From assembly GCA_037043235.1 (NCBI GenBank), contig JAWRVZ010000095.1, positions 667,001 to 731,000 on the forward strand: a stretch of DNA of 64,000 bases, in the 5' to 3' direction. Source of the DNA: Rhodeus uyekii (Eukaryota > Chordata > Actinopteri > Cypriniformes > Acheilognathidae). Position numbers and translations under genes: made by a program. Of this stretch, positions 37,806-49,341 are shown piece after piece; position 1 is the first letter of the stretch; the number at the start of each line of letters is the position of its first letter. Under the pieces are notes generated by a model. That model saw nothing but the letters and a program-made list of their open reading frames with translations, ran no database searches and was not told where the DNA came from.

Positions 37806-38584
37806 CAGTGGGTACAGAAGGTTTACCCAGAAATGTTTCACTCTTTGTTATATTGCAGCCATTTGCTAAATTCATTTAAGTTCATTTTTTTCATCATTAA
37901 TGTACACACAGCACCCCGTATTGACAGAAAAACACATAATTGTTGACATTTTTGCAGATTTATTAAAAATAAATATTAAAACTGAAATATCACATGGTCC
38001 TAAGTATTCAGACCCTTTGCTGTGACACTCATATGTTTAACTCAGGTTCTACACCTTCATTTGAGTCCAGCTGTGTTTGATTAAACTGATTGGACTTGAT
38101 TCGGAAAGCCACACGCCTGTCTATATAAGACCTTACAGCTCACAGTCAGAGCAAATGAGAATCATAACTCGGCGACAAAATTGTGGCAAGGCTCAGATCT
38201 GGCCAAGGTTACAAAAAAAATCTTCTGCACTTAAGGTTCCTAAGAGCACAGTTGCCTCCATAATCCGTAAATGGAAGACGGGGGAGAAGAGCCTTGGTGA
38301 GAGAGGTAAAGTAGAACCCAAAGATCACTGTGGCTGAGCTCCAGAGATGCAGTCGGGAGATTGGGGAAATCTGCACCTGAAGGACTCCAAGATGGTGAAA
38401 AATAAGATTCTCTGTTCTGATGAGACCAAGATGGAACTTTTTTGTCTTAATTCTAAGCGGTACGTGTGGAGAAAACCAGGCACTGCTCATCACCGGTCCA
38501 ATACAGTCCCGACAGTGAAGCACGACGGTGCAGCATCAGCTGCAGGTGTTTCTCAGCTGCAGGGACAGGAAGACTGGTTGCAAT
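37806..38584 (+). mobile_element. Tc1-like transposon, 3'-truncated and internally deleted
   Basis: The left end CAGTGGGTACAGAAGGTTTA follows TA. The noncoding block (TATTGCAGCCATTTGCTAAA, AGTATTCAGACCCTTTGCTG) and the coding block match a fish Tc1-like family I recognise. The copy stops after GACTGGTTGCAA and runs into TG-rich sequence, so the 3' part and right terminal repeat are gone. Confidence 0.85.
38155..38584 (+). pseudogene. Tc1-like transposase pseudogene
   Basis: The helix-turn-helix remnant SALKVPKSTVASIIRKWK is followed after deletions and frame changes by HLKDSKMVKNKILCSDETKM and NSKRYVWRKPGTAHH, the region around a catalytic Asp of the DDE domain. About a third of the expected coding sequence between these parts is absent, and the C-terminus is lost. 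Confidence 0.8.
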
Positions 38585-38639
38585 GTGTATATTATATGTG
38601 TGTGTATGTACACACACACTTATTATGAAAATAATTTAT

Positions 38640-38885
38640 AATGTTGCTATTTCAAATAGATGCTGTTATTTTGAATATTTCTATTTATCACAAAATATTA
38701 AGCAACTGTTTTCTGAGTCATTAAATAATAAGAAATGTTTCTTGAGCAGCAAATCAGTGTGTTAAAATTATTAGTGAAGGATCATGTGACACTGAAGGCT
38801 GGAGTAACCATTCTGCAAATTCAGCATTGATTTTCTAGAATTAATAAATTTTTAAATTAAATTAGTTACTTAAAATATTAGAAAT
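38640..38885. repeat. Dispersed teleost repeat (GAAGGATCATGTGACACTGAA type)
   Basis: It contains GAAGGATCATGTGACACTGA, AGGCTGGAGTAACCATTCTG and CAAATTCAGCATTGATTTT, the core of a common fish interspersed repeat. Ends are approximate. Confidence 0.5.
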
Positions 38886-39878
38886 GTTGTCAGGGTACTG
38901 CATGGGCTTATTTTACCAAGAAATTGATGTTCGTGTGATTTATGAACTAATGTTTTGTTTTTACATGATAAACACTTTAAATGAAGTAACCTCAAGGTCC
39001 TGTATGTCCCTCGCGGTTCGGCCGCTTTGCTTCATCTCAGAGCACCTGCTCGTCGTCTATATCATGCAGCACTGCCGCTGAATCCATTTATCCAATGAGA
39101 GCGGTTTAACACTCATCAGAGCCAGTGCCGTTTGGGGAGAGAGGTGGCAGAGAAGCTGGGTCAATCGTTTCAGAGGAAGGGCACAGACGACAGCTGTAAT
39201 GACTTTCCTGGAAGCAGCAGGCAGAAATGCTTTCTGGGATCAGTAATTGTGAAATAATGGCCAATCACTGCAGTGCGAGGATATGTGCGCTACGGCAAAG
39301 ATAGAAGTAAAATGACCGAATTGCTCTCCCTCAATCAGGATGATTTTGGTAGCAGGACATGGGATTGTTGCTCTCCATTTCTGCTTTTATAGGGCAGACC
39401 ATTCCGCAGTTACTAGTTCAGAAGAGATTTTGAGATGTCTTTATTTACTACTTCTTATCATCATTATTAAGAAACCTTGGGTTGTTCACACTTACAGCAA
39501 TTAAATCGCAGTAAAGTCCGAGATTATTAAAGAGGCTAGATGGCATCCTCCATTTCTATTAGAGACTGGATCAACTTGTCATCCTGTTGATGTAGTTCTG
39601 CCTTTAGAAGACACGATGAGCTTATTTGATTTAGACCTGCTTCCATCTAGGAAGCCTTCCAGGGACCCCAGTGCATATTAAAATGCTAACAATAACGATT
39701 AAAAACGAATGCAGTCAAGTACCAGAGGTAAATCTCATCTTGGATAATAGGGACATCTGATATGATCTTAGACAAAGGGTTGAGAACACACCTCAGACAG
39801 CATGTCTCTCTGTATACACATGCCTAACTATACAAAACAAACCTTTAACATGGATTCTTATTGCCTCTCTTCCTACAG

Positions 39879-40113
39879 ATTGACCATGTTTTTCCTGCAC
39901 TGAGTCTCCTGCACCCATCCAGGAAGCTGCTTGCTCAAGCAGTGCCATGGCCGCCGGTCTCCACGCTGCAGATTAGATTTCGGGCTTGTCCTCATAGAAC
40001 CAGCATTGCAGCTCATCTGAGCGGGGCCCTGCTGGAGGCGACAGCTGCTCTCGGGGCCCGAAGTTCTCTGCCCAGCTTCACTATTGGCTCGACAGGTCGA
40101 CCAATGCTTAAAG
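39879..40113 (+). CDS. plce1: plce1 coding exon: linker before the RasGEF module
   Basis: Acceptor CTTCCTACAG|ATTGAC; donor CTTAAAG|GTAAAG; enters in phase 0 and leaves in phase 1. It encodes residues 376-453. The second half, HRTSIAAHLSGALLEATAAL followed by GARSSL...GSTGRPMLK, closely matches human [20 protein letters not shown]...GSTGRMMLKE, which supports the join to the next exon (K-E-R-Q). The first half is poorly conserved. No known domain covers it. Confidence 0.9.
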
Positions 40114-40351
40114 GTAAAGAAAACCATCGATTTCAGATTTTTTGGCAATAATCGTATAGACATAATCACACGAATTATCATGCAATGTGTCCACAGACTA
40201 AATGTGTAATTATACATCCCAATGTAATGACTATTTTGTAGTTATACTGTAGCTACACAGAATATACAGTTGTTACTTCACTAACCTAACAATTTCTAAT
40301 TGACACTAATTTCTGCATGCTACTCTACAATACAAAACTGTTGTTAATTAA

Positions 40352-40441
40352 AAAAGAACTGATTAGAATGTCAATGTGTTCCTTGAATGCAATGCAAGTC
40401 GCTTTCGATAAAAGCGTCTGCCAAATGTGTAAATGTACATT
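40352..40441 (+). repeat. tRNA-derived SINE-like repeat, copy 4 (3' part only)
   Basis: GAACTGATTAGAATGTCAAT, GAATGCAATGCAAGTCGCTT and AAAGCGTCTGCCAAATGTG are the tail modules of the SINE; the tRNA-like head is missing. Confidence 0.65.
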
Positions 40442-40537
40442 TAAAAAATGTAAAACAATATTTTTCATGCTGGTTGAACAGGTAAAATAGATTTTTCTTT
40501 TCTTTTTTTCAATAGCTCAAAATCTTGTTTCTTTGTA

Positions 40538-40712
40538 CAGTGGAGTTCACTTATCTCCACCTCGGTTAACTCAACTGCAGTCCATAGGGTCGCTCTGTAG
40601 TGACGCTTCACACAGCTGTGTGCACATAAAGCCCTTCTCTGATTTGGTTGGTTTTCTCAAATATTTTGACATTGACGAGCGGTTACCAACCAATGAGTAT
40701 GAGGCTTAGATG

Positions 40713-40771
<59 letters not shown>

Positions 40772-41196
40772 GCTTCTGTTCTGATGTGCGCTCTGCTCAG
40801 CGCCGCTGCGGATTGAAGAACACAGTTATTAAAAGACGGGACGAAGCCAAATTTGTTGAGAAAGCACATTAGACAGACAGAACACAAGAAAGTATCAATC
40901 TAGTACAGCGTGATGACCTCACGAATATGTTGTGACTGTTTACACCGTGAGTGAAATTGTGTTTGCAATGTTGGAGAATATAATGAAAGGTTTGTATGGA
41001 GAATGGAAGGTGTTTTTATTGTATTCTGGTAAATCTCTGCTGTTAGTTGCTGCACATATGCCTTTTGTTGTTAGAAACATATACAGTGTGTGTACATTTT
41101 TATAGCATGCTGATCACTTCATCAAATAAATCACCATATTGGCTGTTGGTTATCTCCATCATCGGTTATCTTGACGCTTTTTTGCAACCACCACTG
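40538..41196. mobile_element. P1 pogo-like element, left end intact, right end truncated
   Basis: TA plus CAGTGGAGTTCACTTATCTC starts the copy. The interior matches 49342-50505, including a long AC run (40714-40769). The right side ends at TTTTTTGCAACCACCACTG, having lost most of the right terminal repeat. Confidence 0.75.
40714..40769. repeat. (AC)28 microsatellite inside P1
   Basis: Uninterrupted AC run. The equivalent position in the 49342 copy (49881-49931) also carries an AC run with one TC interruption, so the tract was probably present in the parent element. Confidence 0.9.
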
Positions 41197-42361
41197 GATT
41201 TGGTTTGATTGGAATCTGAGGATCGACTTGATAATGCAGTAATAGTGAGATAATATTTTCTGCATGAGAATCATTCTAATCTTCTTTTGTGCATAATACT
41301 GAGTTTGCTTTATTGTTGTGTGTTTGCGGAGTGTTTTATTCTTGGAGAACACGGCAGATCTGCTTGCTGAAAGATGATTTATGAGCAGGCCTCTTACAGG
41401 CGCCGCAGAAGCAGGTTATGAACTAATGAAAATCGTCTCTCCTCCATCGAGGAGTGTGTAACGTGACCGATGCGGGGGAGAGGGGAGTCTGTTTTTGACT
41501 TTCTCAGCCCTCGCCTCTTTCACTCTGGCCAACCAATTCAAACAGCACACTTCAAACGCCTGCTGTGATTTGCAAAAATCCAGTCTGCGCTCTCCCTTTA
41601 ATTCGATTCTGGCCACGTTAGCTTATCACCTGGCACTCATCCATTTGCAGCGTAACCTTCAAGCCCTTCGTGAGACATGTCGGTGTAAAACGATCCTCGG
41701 TGATTTGAACGCAATGGTGCTCTGGACTAATTCCAGGTGACATGACGTCTGTGTGGGACCGTGAGTCAGTGACCCTGGTATTCGTAGCCTTATAATTAAA
41801 TACACAAGCATTATTTTTCTCTCCTGAGCTATGGGAAGTTCAGGCATCTGGGCCAAAATGCAATCTGCCCCCTCTCACTGGACATTCTCACCATTTTTGG
41901 GCTTTTAAAACATAGTGAGAGGTAAAGATGTTCCGCAAATTAAGTGACACCAAACATCTCATTGTGTGCCGAGCTTTATTAGCTGTTTTGAGCGGCAAAG
42001 TTGGTTACAATCTGTATTTGTAGACCATTTTGTTGGGTCGGGCAGTGAAATGTTTTTGTTTTTGGTGTATGTGGTTAATATTTTACTCTATATAGATGTC
42101 TCATTTATTTTAGGAGATGGCAACGTTGCAAACAGCTATTAATGACTGAACTTGATGATGAAAAGACATCAAAGTCTTGCTTAATGGCAGAAACGTCTTG
42201 AGGAGTTTCTGCTCTTAATTTAATGCATCCTTGTGGAATAAAAGCATTCATTTAATCTTACTGACCCCAAACCTTTGAGCATTTTTGTACAGAAAAACAC
42301 ATTTCTAGCACAAATAAAAAATGCTGGACAATAATACATAAACCCCTTACATTTACAAGCT

Positions 42362-42506
42362 TTCCTGTAGCTCAATCAGTAGAGTATCAGTGTTTTCAAT
42401 ACCAAGGTCATGGGTTTGATCCCAGGGAAAGCAAGAACTGATTCTTGCTTTGGATTTGATTTGCTTTGGATTAAAAGCGTCTGCCAAATGCATACAAATG
42501 TAAAGA
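42362..42506 (+). repeat. tRNA-derived SINE-like repeat, copy 5
   Basis: TTCCTGTAGCTCAATCAGTA gives an A-box-like head, GGTTTGATCCC a B-box-like motif, and AAAGCGTCTGCCAAATGCAT the tail. Confidence 0.72.
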
Positions 42507-42538
42507 TTTTGGGAGACAGAAGGTATAATATATACCTT

Positions 42539-42559
42539 CTCTCTCTCTCTCTCTCTCTC

Positions 42560-42603
<44 letters not shown>
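42539..42603. repeat. (CT)n(GATA)n compound microsatellite
   Basis: About ten CT units join directly to about eleven GATA units. Confidence 0.9.
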
Positions 42604-42639
42604 CTGCTATGTTATTTTATATTAAGAGACACCTGTAAT

Positions 42640-42795
42640 TATATTTATAGCACACACTCGCCTGTTATAGTAATAACCACGCAACCATTGTATATATCCT
42701 GCACTTGCTGCTATTGCACTTCTGGTTAGACCTAAACTGCATTTCGTTGCCTTGTACCTGTACTTGTGTAATGACAATAAAGTTGAATCTAATCT
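42640..42795 (+). mobile_element. Retrotransposon 3' end fragment
   Basis: GCACTTCTGGTTAGACCTAA, CTGCATTTCGTTGCCTTGTA and GACAATAAAGTTGAATCTAA form the 3' tail of a fish non-LTR element that I recall, with a polyadenylation-like AATAAA and a short TCTAA repeat at the end. There is no coding sequence. Confidence 0.5.
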
Positions 42796-43689
42796 AATAA
42801 TTTTAAGTCACTCGTACTGGTTAAATACGAATATGTCTGTGGTCCTTTATCCACCAAAGTGGCGCTTCTTGCAGGTTTCAGTGGCTGTAGTGTTTGTGTC
42901 GTGATCCAGGAGCCACTGGGTTTGCTTTTATTTGAAGTCTAAGGCTTTAGTGTCATTGTAAAGGATTCGTCTCTTATTTATGCAGCATCAAAGGTTTTTA
43001 TATGAACTAAATCCACAGGGTTCATGTTCACTCCAAAACATCTTTTGTATGGGAGCAAACAAGTAGGTTTTCTCCATTTCCAATTGTATCTGCTTATTAT
43101 TATTATTTTTATTTTTTTACTATAGTGAGACACTCATTTGAGGAGAACTGTAAAATAAAGGGTGGTGTGGTAGAATCGGGATACTCAAACAATACGGGAT
43201 CATGCGAAACAGAGTTTGAGTGGAGATGAATGGAGGTGGACCGGAATAGTGCCGGCGGGTCGGGTCAGAACACACTCGCTCACAGATGTGCCGAATGAGA
43301 GGCAGCTCTGCGCTCACAGGAAACATGCAGACTCTGAGACCTGAAGCGTTGCGCAGAGCCCACGGTGGGGTTCAATCGCACTGAGATTTCAGGCAGTGTG
43401 CTTATAATCAGATGAATCAGATGAGACTTATTTTACTTTACCATCTTTTCTACATTGTAGAATAAAAAAGAATATATTGCAAACTAGCATATAAAATAAT
43501 CGAAATTGCCATTATTTCTCACTCTCATGCAGTTAAAACCTATTTTTCTCCAAAACTGAGAATATTGTGAGGTATTTTACAGAATGTTCATGCTGGTTAT
43601 ATATTGAAATAAGGTGTCCATACTTGACATGTGCTCTTTATTCCATGTCTATTGAAACCCTGTTTTGTTTGATTAGACAAACGTAGCTC

Positions 43690-44451
43690 TTAATTGCGCC
43701 TCTTCAGACGTTGGTTTCAGGACCGTTCCCAGCGCACAGTAATCCCTTTCCACTTCGTGGTTCAAGTTTCGCGGCCTCGGTGCATTGCAGATTTTTCAAA
43801 AATATTCATCGAAAAATTCAAATTCAAAAATACCGCCATATCAGCAGCCGTATTGCAAAAAGCAGCGTTGCTTCATCGTGATGAGAGAGAAACGGTTTCC
43901 CAGGATGCCAGACAGAGAGAGAAACTCTCTCAGAGGCTTTGTACACGCCCACGGCACTCAGACAAGACACGTGATTGGTTCCCGGCGCGAGATCCACCAA
44001 TGAGAGCAAGAGTGGAGTGGGAGCCTCTTCTCTTCTATCAGAAGCAAATGTTGACGATCCAGCACCGATATCTGACGATGAGACGCTTCCCGAACTGATT
44101 TAAAGACCTCATTATACCAGTGCAGTAACACCATCATCATCATCATCATCCTCACATTCATGAACCGCACTGGTCTGTCATCGTCGTCATTACTGGAGTC
44201 TCAAGATACTGCTGTCATTGATGAGTGTAGCGTATGAGAGAGAGAGAGAGTAAATGTTTAATAGTAAGGTTTTGTAATTAAATAGATTGAATTAAAATAT
44301 ATATAAAGTATAAATATACATATTTTAAACATTCTGGTACCTACACACACACATACGGAAATTCCTAGGGGGGGCCAATCCTACTTCGTGGATTTTCTTC
44401 TATTGCGGGGGTTTCGGTCCCCGTTAACCGCCATAAACGAGGGATCACTGT
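43690..44451. mobile_element. Tigger-like element, right terminus intact
   Basis: The right end, CCGCCATAAACGAGGGATCACTG, is followed by TA and shows the TTCGTGGATTTTC and GGGGGTTTCGGTCCCCGTTA motifs typical of Tigger families. CCACTTCGTGGTTCAAGTTT at about 43750 looks like the same family's internal sequence. The left terminus is not identified. An (ATC)n run lies at about 44131-44150. The ORFs inside lack transposase motifs. Confidence 0.55.
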
Positions 44452-45225
44452 ATTTGCTTCTTGACAGCCCAATTGTTTTGAGACCTCTGGTGGGGGAGAG
44501 TGAATAATGACTGTCACTAATCCTGTGAGACTTGAATAGAGTGTGTGGGCAACTTTTATGGCACTTTAATTATTCATTTATCCAAACTGGAGCTTGAGTT
44601 CCCAAGTTTGCGTTCGTTAGGACAGCACTGCATAAACATTCTTCTGAATTTCTAATGTTGTGTCTCACAAAAGAAAGCCATATGGGTTTGGAAAAACATC
44701 AGGCCAGATTAACTGTTGATATTCACAGCAATTACTGAAGTTGTGTAAGAGGTCTTTAAGGACTTTCTTTAAGAGAAAGTATGGACTGAACCATCACTCT
44801 CACGACTTAAGGAGTCAGATTGACTTCAGATGTTAATGGTTGAAGTTTATAAATGCGATCCAAGGGTCTATCGGAGAGCTTTTATCCGTGGTTAATGGAG
44901 CTTGCATGTGGACCATAAAACCATGCAAGTTCTTGTTCTTCGATCACTCTCACTCAGTATGTGCTGGGAAGGTTAATGATGGATGTTCAATCATGTTGAA
45001 GCACATCCCTGAAGTCTAAAAAGTCTATAAAATCATTGTTTGCCTAACAAGTTCTCACTGGATTCTTACCCCAAGTAACCATTGAGTTCTTTACTGGTGA
45101 CCGGAGCATGTTCGGGTGCTCCGTTTCACTGCCCTCCACTTAACACTGTTTGTTGCTTTCATCTATGAGTAACATGACCTGCCTGGAAGAAGTAGCCAAT
45201 GAAGAGTGTAAGTGCATGAGCGTGA

Positions 45226-45275
<50 letters not shown>
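45226..45275. repeat. (GT)n(AG)n microsatellite upstream of candidate exon 1c
   Basis: GT repeats switch into about fifteen AG units about 210 bases before the ATG at 45483. Confidence 0.9.
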
Positions 45276-45280
<5 letters not shown>

Positions 45281-45482
45281 AGAGAGGGGGGAGGGAGGTA
45301 AGTGAGAGTGGGCAAGCAGTGTGTGTGTGTGAACGAACAAGTGAGATATGCAGCGAGTCAGATTTGTGGTGGTAGAGGGCTGGCAGCTGCAGTCGGGCTG
45401 AGTTGAAATGTGGCTCAGCACCTCTCGCCGCTGTGGCGTGAAGCAGGGAGTCAGCGAGCCGCCTGCCGCTGCCACCGCAACC

Positions 45483-45525
45483 ATGAAACACTCTCATTCA
45501 CAGAGGATGGACTACAGGCTACTCA
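45483..45525 (+). CDS. Candidate alternative first coding exon 1c of plce1
   Basis: ATG 45483 lies in excellent context (CCGCAACCATGA), just after a GC-rich stretch (45420-45482) with several CpGs that stands out in this AT-rich intron. The frame MKHSHSQRMDYRLL plus one base reaches the donor CTACTCA|GTAAGTG at 45525/45526 in phase 1. Joined to the exon at 50955 it continues as ...RLLKRQLCSSMAN in frame with the RasGEF module. It lies 5.4 kb upstream of that exon. The product would lack the Cys-rich N-terminus and the linker exon. Alternative N-termini are known for mammalian PLCE1; transcription from here is inference. Confidence 0.5.
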
Positions 45526-45546
45526 GTAAGTGACTCCTCAACTCTA

Positions 45547-45547
<1 letters not shown>

Positions 45548-45617
<70 letters not shown>
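45548..45617. repeat. (CA)35 microsatellite just after the exon 1c donor
   Basis: An uninterrupted CA run of about 70 bases begins 22 bases after the candidate donor. Intronic CA runs next to a donor can bind hnRNP L in vertebrates; a role here is inference. Confidence 0.9.
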
Positions 45618-45619
<2 letters not shown>

Positions 45620-45969
45620 AACAGACAGTGCTGTCACTTGTGGAGTTAATTTCAGTATCGTATCATTGGTGCTGTTCTGGTGTCAAGGACTAGTGGGTTT
45701 GTTTTCAGTGTGTAGAGAGTTAACCTTGTTCTGTATATTAGAGACTCACCAAACGCATCCGTACAAACATTGTAGTGATTTTTTTATTTTCTAGTAATAT
45801 TTTATGTCAGGTATACAGTAATCAAACTATTTTATATGCTTTTTATTTTGGCTTGTTCAGCCCTCTATTGATGAATCCATGATTAGTAAAAGATGTTTGC
45901 TTTCAGCAGCTTGTTGAATCAATGCCATGTAGAATTAAGTTCTGAAGATGAAGATGAAAGGAAGTCAAA

Positions 45970-46012
45970 CACAGTATTAGTATGGTGCTCCCAATAATCC
46001 TTAAGGTTAGTG
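45970..46012. mobile_element. Solo end of the 16327-type Tc1-like element
   Basis: GTATTAGTATGGTGCTCCCA followed by ATAATCCTTAAGGTTAGTG matches the terminal region of the element at 16327-17398 with a few changes. Confidence 0.5.
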
Positions 46013-46369
46013 CATGTATGTATATGTTTGTGTGTATGTATATATGTGTGTATAAATATAAATATATTTAAAATATAAAAGTAAATATAAAAGTATTTAT
46101 ACACATATAAATATACACACATATACATAAACACACACAAACAGGTAGAATTGTATTATTCAGTGAGTTACGAAAGTAAATGCCTAAACGCATATGTGTG
46201 TGTATATTTATTTATGTGTGTGTGTGTGTGTATAAATAAATATATATATATTATCCCGTGTTCCATCACCTTCAGTATAACTTCGTTTGTTTTCTGCACT
46301 ATTATAATAAATTCACTCATTTGCACTTGAATCTGGGTTTTGTGTTTTCCCTTGCTTTCTCCCCTTTTC

Positions 46370-46695
46370 CCTCCTCCCTCCTCTCGTCTCCTTCACGCCA
46401 GCAGCGACGCTGCTCAAAGCTGAAGTGCATTACAGTACATTTTCAATTATCAATTAGTATAGAGTTTAATTGTCAATTATTAATTAGTATTTATATGAGA
46501 TTTTAATGGTTACAATTTTAACTGCAATTAATAGGGTAAAACCAAAAAAATATTTAAAATGGGCATTTGTGGTCATGTGGAACGAATTAATTGATTTTTA
46601 GTGCATTCTTATGGGGAAATTTGTTTTGGTGTACGAGCATTTTGGTTTACGAGCTCGCTCTTGGAACGAATTAAACTTGTAAACCGAGGTATTAC

Positions 46696-46697
<2 letters not shown>
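46370..46697. mobile_element. Tigger-like element family E3, inverted copy
   Basis: It is the reverse complement of 21838-22110 in its interior and ends AAACTTGTAAACCGAGGTATTACTG before TA (46698-46699). The left part is missing. A TG run (46702-46727) follows directly. Confidence 0.7.
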
Positions 46698-46726
<29 letters not shown>

Positions 46727-48969
46727 ATAAAACCGCAAGACCAACAAATCACCATAATGTATTTGATTCAAGGTAATCAATCCAAATTCTTTTCCATGTC
46801 GAAATGGAAATGCACCAAGCATTTGTGATTGAAGATATTTAGTTTGTATAATTGCCCTTGGTCTTCCCTGCATGCTCGAGAGCAAATGTAACTTCAGTCC
46901 ACGTTGGCAGTTACAGGTTCATTATTTTGCAGAAGCTCTGTCTATTAATGATTTATTCTCTTTAGGAGATGGGATGCTAGGGATGTTATTGTAAGTCAGA
47001 TCACTGGTCATAAATCAAACATGCATAAGCCAGAATGTTTCTGTCCAAGACGAGAGCTGCTTTCATCTTAAACTGGTCAATGTGTTGCTTCAGAATCACA
47101 TCTAGATAAATTCTTAAATATCTGCTTTTCCTGTTAATTGCGTATTGCAGTGTGTGATTGCATATGCCTACAAACCTAAACATGACCTATAGGCCTGGAT
47201 AATTTACAAAACTGCGCATAAATGCAATGATTTAATCAACACTTTAACTATTTGTTTTTTGCAGTATCCTGAAATGCAATCATAGTCATATATTGTACAC
47301 AACATATACTGTACACATTTGATCAAATGGGTTGATTTTTGTAGGATGTGCTCATCAACATAGTGGGATCACAAAACGAGCACTGCTTCCTGTCTGCTTT
47401 GAGACCTGCGCCATGAGTGGCCCATGCATAAAGATCAGGGCAGCTCATTTACAGCCTAATGTGGTGTATTCATTTCCCTCCAGTTTGCTTCAAAAGATGC
47501 CATGTGCGAAGAGAAAAGGACACAAGGCAGATGCATGTGATGGCTAATGAAATGCGAATGATTGTCATACAACAGCATGATGGTCACCTCAGAAAAATCC
47601 GTAGTGCGATTGGTCATTAGCCCCTTTTTTGACATGAAGAACGTTACTATCACTTATTCTCTCAAGTGGTTTGATTCCTTTCGTAATTGCATTTCTAAGC
47701 TGAGCTGCGTTTTATGCTAATGAGCCGCTTACCTTAGCAGCATAGTTTCTTGATGCTTATATTCTTCGTTGAAAAAGGTTTGATCTATTTTACCTATTAT
47801 TTGTGTACCATGATTTTCTATTTATTAGAGTATTGTCGAAACACCAAAATGTTGATTGTTCCAAACTTCTTATTTTTGATATGATGCTGCATTTGAGTCT
47901 CAGTACGTACTAGAAACACACCCTCATGTTCTATCAAAAGGCTTTAGACTGGATGCACAAATGAACCCGCGCTCACTTCGCCCCTCCTGTTCCGACGGTC
48001 GCCATGGTGGCGCGTCGAGCCGAAGGAGTCTGCAAACACTGCTTTTGACAGCTGATGCTGTCCAGACAAGCGTGATTCACAGTATTTATATTATTTTTGC
48101 TTGACCTGCCCATGAGCACCATACCAGCATAACTGTTTTCTGATCACAATCTCAGGCCAGAGTGGAGGAAACAGTGGAGATATGTAAATATTCTGAGCCT
48201 TATTGAAGGATGGCTGTGCCCGGTGATGTTACGAAACGGTCCATCGCTGTCACAGTATATGTGTTATTGTGGACATTTACAACTCTGGCATGTATGGCGT
48301 CTTCCACTTTTACTAGACTCCGCTGATGAGACCACAGTGTCACACAGTATACATTATCAAAGTTATTTATTTTGTCTTTTGCGGGTACTCTCCACTTCTC
48401 TTTAATTACTGTATAAATACTGAGCTTTATTGTAGTTTGATTGGTTTATCTATGTCTGTGTTTATCTTCCCTCTTTTCACTGCGCTGAATAATTGCCACC
48501 AACCCTGTTGTGCAGCAATAAAAAATATTGATTCTTTAATTGAGGTGAAAATGGTTGGGTTTAGGTCGTTTTCTTCCTACTTTGCGGAACAAGCTTTTGT
48601 ACTTCAATGATGCCTTAAATCGAGCTTGTGTAGTGAGCTATAGAGATTTTGGAATGGAGTGAGTGTGTCTTATTCAAATCCCATTTGAATAACCATGTTT
48701 ACATGGCAGAAGAATCTGGTTGTTTGTCCTGTACTTGGTAACATTCTGTTCATGCATAGTTTGGTTCTAAAACTCTGCATTCTGTAACTAGTGATGCACG
48801 ATCATGTTTATTCATGGCCAATTCCAAAATGGTTGCTGAGTTTTTTCTTTTCTTTTGCAAACTTATTATTATTGTTATAAATCTTTTCCCCTCTTTAACA
48901 GACCAAACTAGCCTTAAACAAAAAACATCTGTAGCCATTTGAAATTAGAGGCAACCCCTACATTTCAAT

Positions 48970-49085
48970 CACTATCTAAAGTCAAGTCATCTTTATTTAT
49001 ATAGTGCTTTTTACAATAGAAATGGTTTCAAAGATGCTACACAGTAATGCAATTATTGTATAGAGTCAAGATTTAAAGCAAAAAC
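48970..49085. mobile_element. LINE 3' UTR fragment
   Basis: TCAAGTCATCTTTATTTATATAG and CTTTTTACAATAGAAATGGT match the 3' part of the LINE fragment at 23147 onward. Confidence 0.55.
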
Positions 49086-49341
49086 AGAATGGTCTGTCTT
49101 TAGATTTGTGAAATTATGCTTCATGAGAAACCACAAAAAAAACAGCAGATGGACTGAATGAAAATGTAAATGCAGTGTTTTTTGGGGATACCACTGTACG
49201 CAAAGCAGCTTTTCAAAACTACTTTATACGGAGGTAAGAGGAAAAGTAAATGCCATCAAAGCTTTTCTGAAGACCGCTAGTTCCCTTCCAAGATGCATTC
49301 CTCTAAAACCTCACTTCAATAATTATTGATTTCTTGTAATA

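Larger units (their letters stand above)
10339..39878 (+). other. plce1: plce1 intron 2, 29.5 kb, transposon-rich
   Basis: It joins a phase 0 donor to a phase 0 acceptor. Recognised contents are SINE copies, a Tc1-like element at 16327-17398, a hAT element at 18891-19959, pogo/Tigger-like copies, LINE fragments, a second Tc1-like copy at 37806-38584, MITEs and microsatellites. A candidate alternative first exon lies at 28597-28643. No host gene is seen in the larger unassigned stretches: 10345-11835, 12000-13300, 13700-15890, 17400-18880, 19970-21830, 27000-28200, 29750-30780, 31000-32150 and 38890-39870. Confidence 0.85.

Noticed and set aside
42560..42603. Regular GATA repeats considered as a CRISPR-like array
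   Set aside because: It is a plain tetranucleotide microsatellite without spacers, in a vertebrate genome.
43694..44098. 134-residue ORF on the + strand
   Set aside because: It lies inside a Tigger-like repeat, is compositionally odd and lacks transposase or host motifs.
45140..45497. Antisense ORFs rich in SHTHTHT and LSLSLS
   Set aside because: They are translations of the GT/AG microsatellite.
47995..48055. GC-rich CGCCATGGTGGCG with a short ATG frame
   Set aside because: The frame stops after 14 codons (MVARRAEGVCKHCF) with no donor, so it is not supportable as an exon.
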